A stretch of DNA of 33,764 nucleotides from an uncultured bacterium (lineage in GTDB: Bacteria > Gemmatimonadota > Gemmatimonadetes > Longimicrobiales > RSA9). Location of the stretch: positions 1 through 33,764 of the forward strand of contig CALKIP010000211.1 of the NCBI GenBank assembly GCA_937995995.1. The letters are read 5' to 3'. Below, piece after piece: positions 23,282 to 29,320 of the stretch (positions are counted from its first letter, which is position 1; each line of letters opens with the position of its first letter). Position numbers and translations under genes: made by a program. Below the pieces are notes generated by a model that saw nothing but the letters and a program-made list of their open reading frames with translations, had not been told where the DNA came from and made no database searches.

Positions 23282-24697
23282 ATGAGCGGTGATATGCACA
23301 GCGGAGGCGGCGACGAGCGCGTCTCCCTGGCACACGCCGGTCCAGAACACGCCGATGCGCCGGAATTCGCGCGCGAAATGTGGAACACCCGCCTCGGATT
23401 CGTCCTGGCCGCCGTCGGCTCCGCCGTCGGGCTCGGCAACATGTGGCGCTTTCCCTACATCACCGCCGAGTACGGTGGGGCCGCGTTCGTCGTGCTCTAC
23501 ATCGTCATGACGCTCCTGGTCGGAATTCCCGTCATGCTCGCGGAGTTCACGGTAGGACGTGGAACGGGACAGAGTTCGATCAGCGCACTCCGGAAGGCCG
23601 GCGGCAAGGCATGGATTCCACTCGGTGTCATCTTCGTGGCGACCGGGTTCCTGATCCTGTCCTTCTATTCCGTCATCGCCGGCTGGACCATGCGCTACGC
23701 GCTAGTCGGCCTCACCAAGGGCTTCCCCGCGGATACGGGGGCGTACTTCGACCTCATCGCCAGCGGTACGCCGGCCATGGGGTTCCACCTCTTCTTCATG
23801 GCGGTCACGATTGCGATCGTCATGGGAGGCGTGGAGAAGGGGATCGAGCGCGCGAGCGTCATCATGATCCCTTCGCTCTTCCTGATCATCGTAGGCCTCG
23901 CCGTGTGGGCGGCGACGCTCGCGGGTGGCGGTGAGGGGTACGCGTTCTACCTGGCGCCGAACGTCGAGGAGTTGTTCAGCCTGGAGACGCTCGCCGCGGC
24001 ATCCAGTCAAGCGTTCTTCTCGCTTTCGCTCGGAATGGGCGCGATGCTGACCTTCTCCAGCTATCTCTCACGCAAGGAGAGCCTGCCCAGGGAGGCCGGT
24101 GTCATCGCCTTCTCGGACTTCGGTGTCGCTTTTACCGCGGGGCTCGTCGTCTTCCCCGTCATCTTCGCTCTCGGACTGCAGGGCGCGGTTAGCGACAGCA
24201 CGGTCGGCGCACTCTTCATTGCGCTGCCCGGTGCCTTCAACTCGATGGGTGCCGTCGGGCGTGTGGTCGGCATCCTGTTCTTCCTTGCACTCTTCATCGG
24301 TGCGATCACGTCGGCGATTTCGCTCCTCGAGGTCGTCGTCTCCGCCGTGATCGACGAGTGGGGTATCAAGCGCAAGACCGCAGCCGTGGGTGCCGGAATC
24401 CTCATCGCTCTGATCGGCCTCTGGCCCGCCGCCAACATCAATGCACTCGGTGCTATCGACGCGATCACGAACTACATTTTCCTTCCGCTCGGAGGGCTGG
24501 GGCTCGCGATCCTCGTCGGCTGGCTGTACAAGAACCCGCTCGATGAGGTCTCCAGGAACGTCGGCGAGGGCTTCCAGCCGTGGCTCAAGGGCTGGCTGTG
24601 GCTGTTGCGCGTTGTCGTTCCGATCCTCCTCGTGATCGTACTCTACTCGGGTTTCGGGCCGACCAGGGAGGCGGTGAGCGCGCTCTTCGGAGGTTGA
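23282..24697 (+). CDS. Sodium-dependent symporter of the neurotransmitter:sodium symporter (SNF) family
   Basis: A 471-residue membrane transporter with the LeuT fold, importing an amino acid or similar amine with Na+. Helix 1 carries the family signature with unwound centre and Na+ sites (LGFVLAAVGSAVGLGNMWRF), followed by PYITAEYGGAAFV. Around twelve hydrophobic helices continue to the C-terminus; the FFSLSLGMGAMLTFSSYL helix 6 is also typical. The substrate cannot be assigned. The frame is open to 23204, but ATG 23282 has GAGAGG upstream and leaves a polar 40-residue N-terminal tail. A strong terminator follows 54 bp after the stop. Confidence 0.92.
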   Translation: MSGDMHSGGGDERVSLAHAGPEHADAPEFAREMWNTRLGFVLAAVGSAVGLGNMWRFPYITAEYGGAAFVVLYIVMTLLVGIPVMLAEFTVGRGTGQSSISALRKAGGKAWIPLGVIFVATGFLILSFYSVIAGWTMRYALVGLTKGFPADTGAYFDLIASGTPAMGFHLFFMAVTIAIVMGGVEKGIERASVIMIPSLFLIIVGLAVWAATLAGGGEGYAFYLAPNVEELFSLETLAAASSQAFFSLSLGMGAMLTFSSYLSRKESLPREAGVIAFSDFGVAFTAGLVVFPVIFALGLQGAVSDSTVGALFIALPGAFNSMGAVGRVVGILFFLALFIGAITSAISLLEVVVSAVIDEWGIKRKTAAVGAGILIALIGLWPAANINALGAIDAITNYIFLPLGGLGLAILVGWLYKNPLDEVSRNVGEGFQPWLKGWLWLLRVVVPILLVIVLYSGFGPTREAVSALFGG

Positions 24698-24750
24698 GCC
24701 GGAGAGGGCGCCGCCCTGGGCGGCGACCGCTCCACACGGGACAGACTAAT

Positions 24751-24789
24751 ACGGCCGCGGGATCCAGAATGGATCCCGCGGCCGTTTTT
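24751..24789 (+). terminator. Intrinsic terminator of the symporter gene
   Basis: A perfect 15-bp stem (ACGGCCGCGGGATCC with its exact complement) closes an AGAAT loop and runs into five T residues (24785-24789). It is a textbook Rho-independent terminator. The remaining 60 bp before the convergent gene at 24850 hold nothing further I can identify. Confidence 0.9.
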
Positions 24790-24849
24790 CAAATACGCCG
24801 AGCTCGCGACTGGAAGCAGAGAGACATGGCGGCACGGCCGGGCCCTCGG

Positions 24850-25581
24850 CTACGGCAGCTCGCCGCCCCTGTGCAACTCGTGGCTGTAACGCAGGTACGC
24901 ATCCCGGTTCGCAAGGAAGTCCTGGATCCAGACCTCGAGTGGAGGGAGCGGCAGGCGCCGCTCCAGTTCCTGTACGACGATCATCGCGAGCTGCAGCCGG
25001 TCCCGGGTCCGGAAGTCGATCGAGCGGCCGTCCAGGAGCTTCTCCACGATCGCCCGGAAGTCGTTCGGCTCGATCAGCGAGATCAGGTGCGCGACCTGGT
25101 CGATGCGGTACGAATCATAGAGCGACCGGAGGTGGGAGAGCGTCAACTCCTCGGGTGACATCCCGATGTCCGGTGCGAGCTCCGCCGCATGCTCGGCGAG
25201 CACGCTTCGGAACCAGCGGCGCGTATCCTCCGAGACGGCCTTGCGCCGTTCGTACGTATCCAGTGCCGACTCGAGGAGGGCCTGGATCAGCGGGCGGCCC
25301 AAGCCGCGCGCCCGTGCGTCGACCTCCGCCTCGCTCGCCTCCAGGAACAGGTCCGCGGTACGGACCTCGGGCACTTCCGTCCCGGCCCCGGCCGGCCTGA
25401 AGAGGAAATAGCCGCGCCAGTCACCTTCACTGATCGGGTACGTCACCAGGAAGACGGTCCAGCGCTCGTCTTCGCGCTCCAGAAAACAGAACGAACGACA
25501 ACGCGTCCGTGGCGGCAGACCACGGATGACCGCGGCCTCTTGTTCCATGAGGACCGCATCACGTTGTGGAGGATTGTACAT
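24850..25581 (-). CDS. Conserved-looking soluble protein of unknown function
   Basis: A 243-residue soluble protein. The N-terminal third is beta-rich with basic and aromatic residues (IRGLPPRTRCRSFCFLERED, RWTVFLVTYPISEGDWRGYF), resembling a small beta-barrel; the rest is helical and charged (VDARARGLGRPLIQALLESA, EDTRRWFRSVLAEHAAEL, LEPNDFRAIVEKLLDG-like and VVQELERRLPLPPLEVWIQD). I recognise no named family. The start is unsettled: ATG 25581 has AAGG seven bases upstream, while ATG 25599 and the frame open to 25695 lack a ribosome site. It converges with the symporter gene. The 780-bp gap upstream of it holds the hairpin modules described separately. Confidence 0.65.
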   Translation of the reverse strand: MYNPPQRDAVLMEQEAAVIRGLPPRTRCRSFCFLEREDERWTVFLVTYPISEGDWRGYFLFRPAGAGTEVPEVRTADLFLEASEAEVDARARGLGRPLIQALLESALDTYERRKAVSEDTRRWFRSVLAEHAAELAPDIGMSPEELTLSHLRSLYDSYRIDQVAHLISLIEPNDFRAIVEKLLDGRSIDFRTRDRLQLAMIVVQELERRLPLPPLEVWIQDFLANRDAYLRYSHELHRGGELP

Positions 25582-25798
25582 ACAGTCGCCTTGATCCATT
25601 GCCGGAGCGGAGGAGAGCCGTGCGTGATCGCACGGGCGGCGCAGAGCCGCGAACAGGGGAGGCGCCGCTTCACCGCCGCCGCCGTTCCCCACCAACCTGA
25701 CAGATCCGGGGCCAACCTGTCAAGCAATTCGATCACGGCTCCAAGCCCCACACCAGCGCCACCGAGGAACACCGTGGCGCACCGATGGCACGGGCTCC

Positions 25799-25827
25799 TT
25801 GACCCTCACCATTCGCCACGTTATGCT
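25799..25827 (+). promoter_or_regulatory. Plus-strand promoter of module A
   Basis: TTGACC (25799-25804) and TATGCT (25822-25827) are exactly 17 bp apart. Transcription would start near 25834 and run through a GGGTGGC stem and the hairpins at 25875 and 25902. No credible protein-coding frame follows. Confidence 0.5.
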
Positions 25828-25901
25828 TGGACGAAATGCCGAGTGGCGGGTGGCGCCGCCGCACGGAACAGGAGCGACCGCCGTCTCAGCGGTCGAATCG
25901 A

Positions 25902-25936
25902 AGATCGCCCCGCGGTTGGCAGCCGCGGGGCGATCT
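25902..25936 (+). ncRNA. Hairpin of module A with TTGGCAG loop
   Basis: AGATCGCCCCGCGG pairs perfectly with its complement at 25923-25936 around the loop TTGGCAG. A smaller hairpin (CGACCGC/GCGGTCG, 25875-25895) precedes it. No T-run follows on either strand, so it need not be a terminator. It is the 3' structural element of the putative short RNA starting near 25834. Confidence 0.4.
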
Positions 25937-25967
25937 CGGCCTAGGGGGAGGCAGCCTCCGGGCCCAG

Positions 25968-26044
25968 ACAAAAAAAGAACCCTCGGCTGGCAACCGAGAG
26001 TTCTTCCGGTCGATGCGGGTGGCGGCCCGCGGACCTCCGTGGCT
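25968..26044 (-). ncRNA. Candidate small RNA, module B, about 77 nt
   Basis: A strong minus-strand promoter (TTGACA, 17 bp, TAGACT) is followed, about 45 bases after the expected start, by an intrinsic terminator with seven T residues. The span between contains a small GCGGG/CCCGC stem holding GCCACCC and no reading frame. Promoter and terminator together delimit a transcript of about 77 bases. The biological role is unknown; its loop TTGCCAG is partly complementary to the loop of module A. Confidence 0.5.
25970..26005 (-). terminator. Intrinsic terminator of module B (minus strand)
   Basis: On the minus strand AAGAACTCTCGG pairs with CCGAGGGTTCTT around TTGCCAG and leads into a run of seven T. 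The one non-standard pair is G-U in the minus-strand RNA but C-A in the plus-strand RNA, which fixes the functional strand. Confidence 0.8.
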
Positions 26045-26050
26045 GGAGTC

Positions 26051-26079
26051 AGTCTAATTGCGAGCCGCCCTCGTGTCAA
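26051..26079 (-). promoter_or_regulatory. Promoter of module B (minus strand)
   Basis: TTGACA (26079-26074, a perfect -35) and TAGACT (26056-26051) are separated by 17 bp. The hexamers and spacing match the promoter at 26242-26270 and point away from the gene at 26362. The -35 and spacer lie within the arms of the 26061-26113 inverted repeat. Confidence 0.65.
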
Positions 26080-26119
26080 GGGATTCGTACACCCTTCGAC
26101 ACAGGGCGGCTCGTCTTTT
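26061..26119 (+). terminator. Large inverted repeat with T-rich tail (plus strand)
   Basis: CGAGCCGCCCT at 26061 pairs with AGGGCGGCTCG ending at 26113; the stem continues, with one bulged base on each side, through GTGTC/GACAC and AAGGG/CCCTT to a nine-base loop. TCTTTT follows at 26114-26119 on the plus strand. It could terminate a plus-strand transcript from 25834 and at the same time overlaps the minus-strand promoter of module B. Confidence 0.5.
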
Positions 26120-26149
26120 CGGTCCGGCAAGACCCCGGCTCTGGTCGGG

Positions 26150-26235
26150 TAACAAACGTAGAGACCCCCGGGAGTGGCAGCTCCCGGGGGTCCCTCGCCG
26201 CGTCGCGGGCGGCTTTCCAACTTCGTTGGGTGGCA
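26150..26235 (-). ncRNA. Candidate small RNA, module C
   Basis: From the promoter at 26242-26270 a minus-strand transcript would begin near 26235, pass GCCACCC and a CCAAC/GTTGG stem, and reach a perfect 12-bp hairpin (26163-26192; GACCCCCGGGAG and complement, loop CTGCCA in this orientation). The tail TCTACGTTTGTT is only moderately T-rich, so the end is less sure than for module B. No reading frame is visible. Confidence 0.4.
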
Positions 26236-26241
26236 CCACGG

Positions 26242-26270
26242 AGTCTAGTGAAACCGGGCCTTCGGCGCAA
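26242..26270 (-). promoter_or_regulatory. Promoter of module C (minus strand)
   Basis: TTGCGC (26270-26265) and TAGACT (26247-26242) are 17 bp apart. The context CCCTTG before and CGA after the -35, and the TAGACT -10, repeat those of module B, which suggests duplication. The -10 and start region border the arm of the 26250-26310 inverted repeat. Confidence 0.5.
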
Positions 26271-26310
26271 GGGAGGAGTACATCCTCTGAACACGCCGGG
26301 GCCCGGTTTC
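26250..26310. repeat. 61-base inverted repeat with nested stems
   Basis: GAAACCGGGCC (26250-26260) pairs perfectly with GGCCCGGTTTC (26300-26310). Inside lie CGGCG/CGCCG and GAGGA/TCCTC stems, giving a three-tier hairpin. No T-run follows. Like the repeat at 26061-26113 it coincides with the -35/-10 region of a minus-strand promoter, so it could regulate that promoter or form the leader of the gene at 26362. Confidence 0.5.
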
Positions 26311-26361
26311 GCATCCGGGCGGCTACGCGTGATGCGATTCCGCAACCGAGGGGAGGCAGGC

Positions 26362-27258
26362 ATGGGAGTGGCCGGGTACGCGCGACTGGATGCACGGGCG
26401 GAGATTTCCGGTATGGGCGATCCTTCATTGAGTCGGGCCATCATCCGCTACCGCGAGGTGCAGACCGTGGATGGCGGCCTGGCGGGGGCGGATGACGTCG
26501 GCGTCGCCCTCGTCCTCGATGGAGAGTATCCGGCCGCGGCAGAGGCGATCGACCTCGGCAGCGGCCGGATTCGTCATCTCGACCTGGCCACGGAGGTCGT
26601 GGTGCTCGATTGGGTCTACCCGTCCACCCTCGATTACGTGTGCAGGCTCATCGGGAGCGCAGCCGGTCTCGACGATGCCATCCTGGAGGGTGAGTTCGGG
26701 CGAGCCCTGCGACAGTACTGCCACGATATCCTCCTCGGCGTCCTGGGGCGAATCGGCTTCGACCCGTTCACCCGACCCGCTTACGTGCGTCTGGGGTTCC
26801 GTGACATCATTCGCGACCTCGATCCCAACGAGCGCCCCGTCGTCCGCATCTCCCTCGGACGGGACGACCAGCTCGACATCGAAATCGATATCGACGACAA
26901 TGCGCTCCTCATCACCCGGCGCGGACGAGTCCACGGCGGTGAGCTGAAGCAGGCCCTCGGGGCCGCGTTCCCCTCGGGCCATGTCGATCTCGAGAGCGTA
27001 GCCGGACGGGAGCGGTTCAGAGTGGCCTTCCCACTCCCCGCCTCCTTCGCTTCGCTGCGTCGTCAGATGGACGAGATCCGCAGCGGCATCCTGGAACTCT
27101 GCTCGCGCTTCGAGCCGGACCGCCACCATGCCACATCCCATGCACTCGGTGTGTTCGGCCCCCGCGATACGCTGGTGCTGCTCGAGCGGCCCGCCGCCCT
27201 CCCAGCGCCTGCCTCGGTGCTCGTCGGGACGCCCCGCGCTCCGGCCGGCGTGGCATGA
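26362..27258 (+). CDS. Protein of unknown function
   Basis: A 298-residue soluble protein with no signal peptide or membrane helix. The N-terminal 120 residues mix strands and helices (RAIIRYREVQTVDGGLAGAD, LDLATEVVVLDWVYPSTLDY), the middle has GRIGFDPFTRPAYVRLGFRD and an acidic beta segment (LDIEIDIDDNALLITRRGRV), and the last part a helix (LRRQMDEIRSGILELCSRFE) before a Pro/Ala-rich tail. I recognise no family or active site. The frame is open to 26230; ATG 26362 is chosen because GGGGAGG lies five bases upstream. It is the only sizeable gene between the hairpin region and the low-GC gap, with no obvious operon partner. Confidence 0.65.
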   Translation: MGVAGYARLDARAEISGMGDPSLSRAIIRYREVQTVDGGLAGADDVGVALVLDGEYPAAAEAIDLGSGRIRHLDLATEVVVLDWVYPSTLDYVCRLIGSAAGLDDAILEGEFGRALRQYCHDILLGVLGRIGFDPFTRPAYVRLGFRDIIRDLDPNERPVVRISLGRDDQLDIEIDIDDNALLITRRGRVHGGELKQALGAAFPSGHVDLESVAGRERFRVAFPLPASFASLRRQMDEIRSGILELCSRFEPDRHHATSHALGVFGPRDTLVLLERPAALPAPASVLVGTPRAPAGVA

Positions 27259-27484
27259 GAATGGTGTCCTCGCCACCGTCGTCTGGACTCCACGCTCCGC
27301 TCGCTCGTAAACAGATGGATTTCGTCAATGAGGACATGGGCAGCAGCGACGGCGTAGGCGGCCCAAACGTGTGGCTGGAGCCAAGTTCCAAGATTGGGGC
27401 ATCACTGGCTCCAAGGGCTTCATTTGGTTACGAAGCGGCAAAGAAGGGGGTGCTCCGGGCTCGTAAGTGTTTGATTTATGGCAA

Positions 27485-27496
27485 CTTAGCGCTAAG
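27485..27496. promoter_or_regulatory. 12-bp perfect palindrome in the low-GC gap
   Basis: CTTAGCGCTAAG lies 31 bp upstream of the -35 box at 27527 in a stretch (27259-27639) visibly poorer in GC than its surroundings. The same gap has an 8-base inverted repeat (TGGAGCCA/TGGCTCCA, 27376-27413) and two copies of GGTTACGAA (27426 and 27513). An operator for the promoter downstream is plausible. I see no credible gene in this 381-bp gap. Confidence 0.35.
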
Positions 27497-27526
27497 CGTT
27501 TGGCGTTCAGGCGGTTACGAAAAACC

Positions 27527-27555
27527 TTGACGGTGTCTCGGCGTCGGTCTATCTT
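27527..27555 (+). promoter_or_regulatory. Sigma-70 type promoter of the gene at 27640
   Basis: TTGACG (27527-27532), 17 bp, TATCTT (27550-27555): identical hexamers and spacing to the cytochrome promoter at 11380. Expected start near 27562, giving a leader of about 78 bases. Confidence 0.6.
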
Positions 27556-27639
27556 TCGCGGCACTCGTCTAGTCACGGAGCCGCCGGCCGGTCACGAGCC
27601 CCAGCTTCTTTGGACCCAGGGGAATTGTAAATTTTTCAC

Positions 27640-27849
27640 ATGCTCGATACGGAACGTATGTGGGACACGTGTGCCGTAGAGCTTCGGGTGCAGTTGCCCC
27701 GGGCGGTGGCGGCGGAGATCGAGGCGGTGCAGCGCGAGGATCCGGAGGTTCTCAGCCGCATACTGCTCTATGGAATGACGCGTCGAGCGGTCTTCGAGCA
27801 TCTGATGCGGTCGGGCTCGGCGGTGGAGTCGGGCACACGGGAGACTTGA
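27640..27849 (+). CDS. Small protein, possible ribbon-helix-helix-like
   Basis: A 69-residue protein. After a short lead, a strand-like segment with alternating residues (CAVELRVQLPRA) is followed by two predicted helices (VAAEIEAVQREDPEVLSRIL and TRRAVFEHLMRSG). Strand-helix-helix of this size is compatible with a ribbon-helix-helix DNA-binding fold, but I see no signature strong enough to claim it. ATG 27640 has only a weak GGGGAA upstream; ATG 27658 is an alternative start. It has a good promoter and a palindrome in front, which would suit an autoregulated regulator. Alternative: an unrelated lineage-specific small protein. Confidence 0.5.
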   Translation: MLDTERMWDTCAVELRVQLPRAVAAEIEAVQREDPEVLSRILLYGMTRRAVFEHLMRSGSAVESGTRET

Positions 27850-27875
27850 CGGAGGGGGCCCGGCGGTCGTAGGGT
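27846..27875 (+). promoter_or_regulatory. Weak promoter candidate for the gene at 28003
   Basis: TTGACG (27846-27851) overlaps the stop codon of the preceding gene and is 18 bp from TAGGGT (27870-27875), a poor -10. If used, the leader to ATG 28003 would be about 120 bases. Confidence 0.3.
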
Positions 27876-28002
27876 ACCCGGCGGGCGGGCATGCGAGGAC
27901 GAATGCTCGCTGCGCTCTGAGGATGGAGCGGACGAAGCCCCCGGTGCGGCATGGCTGGCTGCCGTATGCGGAGCGTCCTGGCCCCCTCACCCCTGTACTG
28001 GA

Positions 28003-28455
28003 ATGGCGATCAAACCCGCGGACGAGCGGATTCTGCGGGCGAAGTACCTCGACTGGTGTTCGGCGAGAGTGGCGGACCGTTTTCTCGAGCTGACGCCGGA
28101 CCAGATCTACGAGCTTGCCCATCGGCCGATACGGCGCGGTGCTTCGCATGGGGCGGCGACTGCGACGGTGGAGTCCCCGGACGGGGGGTCCGCCGAAGCA
28201 TCTCACCGCTCCGGTGTGGCGGCCGCGCCGTCGTCGTATGCCGATGCAGAAGGCGCAGTGGCTGGCGGAGTTTCAGAGGGGGAGGCGGAAGTCGCGGATG
28301 CGCCGCTCGATTACGCATCACTGGTGGCGCGGGCGACAGAGGCTCTGGCCGCGCAGATGGAGTTGCCGACGTTCAGCGTCTGGTTGGCCCGGTACGAACG
28401 AGAGCCCGAGCAGTATGAGAAGGAACTGCTCGGGCTCTGGAAGCCAAAAGCATAA
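28003..28455 (+). CDS. Protein of unknown function with Ala/Gly-rich linker
   Basis: A 150-residue protein in three parts: a helical N-terminal segment (DERILRAKYLDWCSARVADR then FLELTPDQIYELAHRP), a low-complexity Ala/Gly/Ser/Glu linker (about 45-98), and a helical C-terminal segment (LDYASLVARATEALAAQMEL, then SVWLARYEREPEQYEKELLG). No family is recognised. ATG 28003 has no clear ribosome site, so an internal start is possible. It ends nine bases before the convergent gene at 28465. Two helical ends joined by a flexible linker suggest an adaptor; this is inference. Confidence 0.5.
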   Translation: MAIKPADERILRAKYLDWCSARVADRFLELTPDQIYELAHRPIRRGASHGAATATVESPDGGSAEASHRSGVAAAPSSYADAEGAVAGGVSEGEAEVADAPLDYASLVARATEALAAQMELPTFSVWLARYEREPEQYEKELLGLWKPKA

Positions 28456-28464
28456 GAGGCGGCC

Positions 28465-28707
28465 TCAGCCGCGATTTGGTCGCTTGACGCGGTTCTGGTG
28501 CCACCAGGTGCCGACGATGGCAATGGAGCCGGCCGCGAGGAGGAGCAGTCCCACCAGCCCCCACCCCACGCCCCAATCGAGCCGGTCGTTGGCGAAGCCT
28601 TCCGCGGCGGACCGCAGCGTCAAGATGGCGATTGCGATCCAGAGCGCGCCGATCCCGAATCCGGCCGCGTAGGCGAGCATCGTCATGAACCCTTCGGACT
28701 GTCTCAT
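28465..28707 (-). CDS. Small two-helix membrane protein
   Basis: An 80-residue inner-membrane protein with two hydrophobic helices (MLAYAAGFGIGALWIAIAIL, about residues 10-30; GWGLVGLLLLAAGSIAIVGT, about 48-67) joined by a short polar loop (RSAAEGFANDRLDW) and ending in a basic tail (QNRVKRPNRG), which should be cytoplasmic. I recognise no family. GAGG lies about eight bases before ATG 28707, and a promoter candidate lies 38 bp upstream, so it is probably transcribed alone. Confidence 0.65.
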   Translation of the reverse strand: MRQSEGFMTMLAYAAGFGIGALWIAIAILTLRSAAEGFANDRLDWGVGWGLVGLLLLAAGSIAIVGTWWHQNRVKRPNRG

Positions 28708-28745
28708 CCTGAAACCTCACGTGGAATGATCGCGCAGTCCGCGCC

Positions 28746-28773
28746 AATATAGTCGCCGGGCCGAATCCGGCAA
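28746..28773 (-). promoter_or_regulatory. Promoter of the small membrane protein gene
   Basis: On the minus strand TTGCCG (28773-28768) and TATATT (28751-28746) are 16 bp apart. The -10 matches 5 of 6 consensus bases and the start codon is about 38 bases away. Confidence 0.5.
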
Positions 28774-28847
28774 GGGATTGCGCCTCGCGCGCCCTTTGGC
28801 CATCGTATAGTAGCAGCGGTGGAAGTAACCTCAATTCGGAGGCGAAG

Positions 28848-29105
28848 ATGGCAGTAGTAGGCGCGCTGATTCCGGAAGGCACGCGCGTGCGAGTCCGGAA
28901 GGGGCCCCTTCCCCTGGATCCGGCCGTGGTCGGACGGGTGGGTTCGGTGGTTGAGGCGAGCGTGTATCGGGCACATCGCTACGGGGTCATTCTGGACGGG
29001 GACGCGGAGGCGCGGTTTTTCGCGCCGGAGGAGCTCGAGGTGATCGAGGCGCCGGCGCTGCCGCCGGAACGCGAGGCCGCAAAACAGCGTCGAGCACTGC
29101 CCTGA
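28848..29105 (+). CDS. Small beta-barrel-like protein of unknown function
   Basis: An 85-residue cytoplasmic protein whose first 65 residues look like an SH3-like barrel: GTRVRVRKGPLPLDPAVVGR, VGSVVEASVYRAHRYGVILD, then EARFFAPEELEVIEA. The VGRVGSVVEA and YGVILDGD strands resemble KOW or CarD-type barrels in form, but the family is not identifiable. GGAGG at 28840-28844 supports ATG 28848. TATAGT (28806-28811) is a good -10 with no clear -35 at the right distance. A strong terminator follows 22 bp after the stop, so it is a single-gene unit. Confidence 0.65.
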   Translation: MAVVGALIPEGTRVRVRKGPLPLDPAVVGRVGSVVEASVYRAHRYGVILDGDAEARFFAPEELEVIEAPALPPEREAAKQRRALP

Positions 29106-29127
29106 GCGGGTGTCGCAACCAGAGCTG

Positions 29128-29160
29128 ACGGGTCGGTCCCACGTGGATCGGCCCGTTTTT
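29128..29160 (+). terminator. Intrinsic terminator after the gene at 28848
   Basis: ACGGGTCGGTCC pairs with GGATCGGCCCGT (two G-U pairs) around CACGT and runs into five T residues (29156-29160). The G-U pairs are valid only in the plus-strand RNA, confirming the direction. Confidence 0.85.
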
Positions 29161-29320
29161 CGTCCCATGGCCGGCCAGCCGCGCCAAGCGTCCCGCGCCA
29201 AACGTCGCCCAGCCCTCCGCGCCCCCTACGTTTCTGCACGGTACCCCGATAATTCCTCGGTACCAGGGGAACGGATACTGCAAGATTGGAGGTGGGGTAA
29301 CCATGACGGGAGGGACGAAC

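Larger units (their letters stand above)
25582..26361. other. 780-bp non-coding stretch with three promoter-hairpin modules
   Basis: No open frame here has a ribosome site or credible protein sequence. The stretch contains a plus-strand promoter (25799-25827), two matching minus-strand promoters (26051-26079 and 26242-26270), and hairpins at 25875-25895, 25902-25936, 25975-26005, 26061-26113, 26163-26192 and 26250-26310. Next to each promoter is a GGGTGGC or GCCACCC heptamer inside a small stem, and the main hairpins share loops of the TTGGCAG/TTGCCAG/CTGCCA kind. I infer a cluster of short RNAs or leader elements. Bases 25582-25798 show nothing I can identify. Confidence 0.55.

Noticed and set aside
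25799..26152. 117-codon plus-strand frame in the hairpin region
   Set aside because: It begins within a promoter hexamer, runs through several perfect hairpins and has no ribosome site.
26226..26240. GGGTGGCACCACGG on the plus strand, close to the T-box consensus of tRNA-sensing leaders
   Set aside because: No stem I, specifier loop or AG bulge can be found upstream; the bases around it fold as two simple hairpins (CCAAC/GTTGG and GTGG/CCAC); the downstream gene is not an amino-acid or tRNA-synthetase gene; and the best promoters and terminator here are on the minus strand.
27255..27530. 91-codon plus-strand frame in the low-GC gap
   Set aside because: It starts inside the end of the previous gene without a ribosome site, contains the palindrome and a promoter, and its translation resembles nothing.
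28778..28811. TTGCGC/TATAGT as a full promoter for the gene at 28848
   Set aside because: The spacer is 22 bp, too long for a normal sigma-70 promoter; only the -10 is kept, as a remark in that gene's entry.
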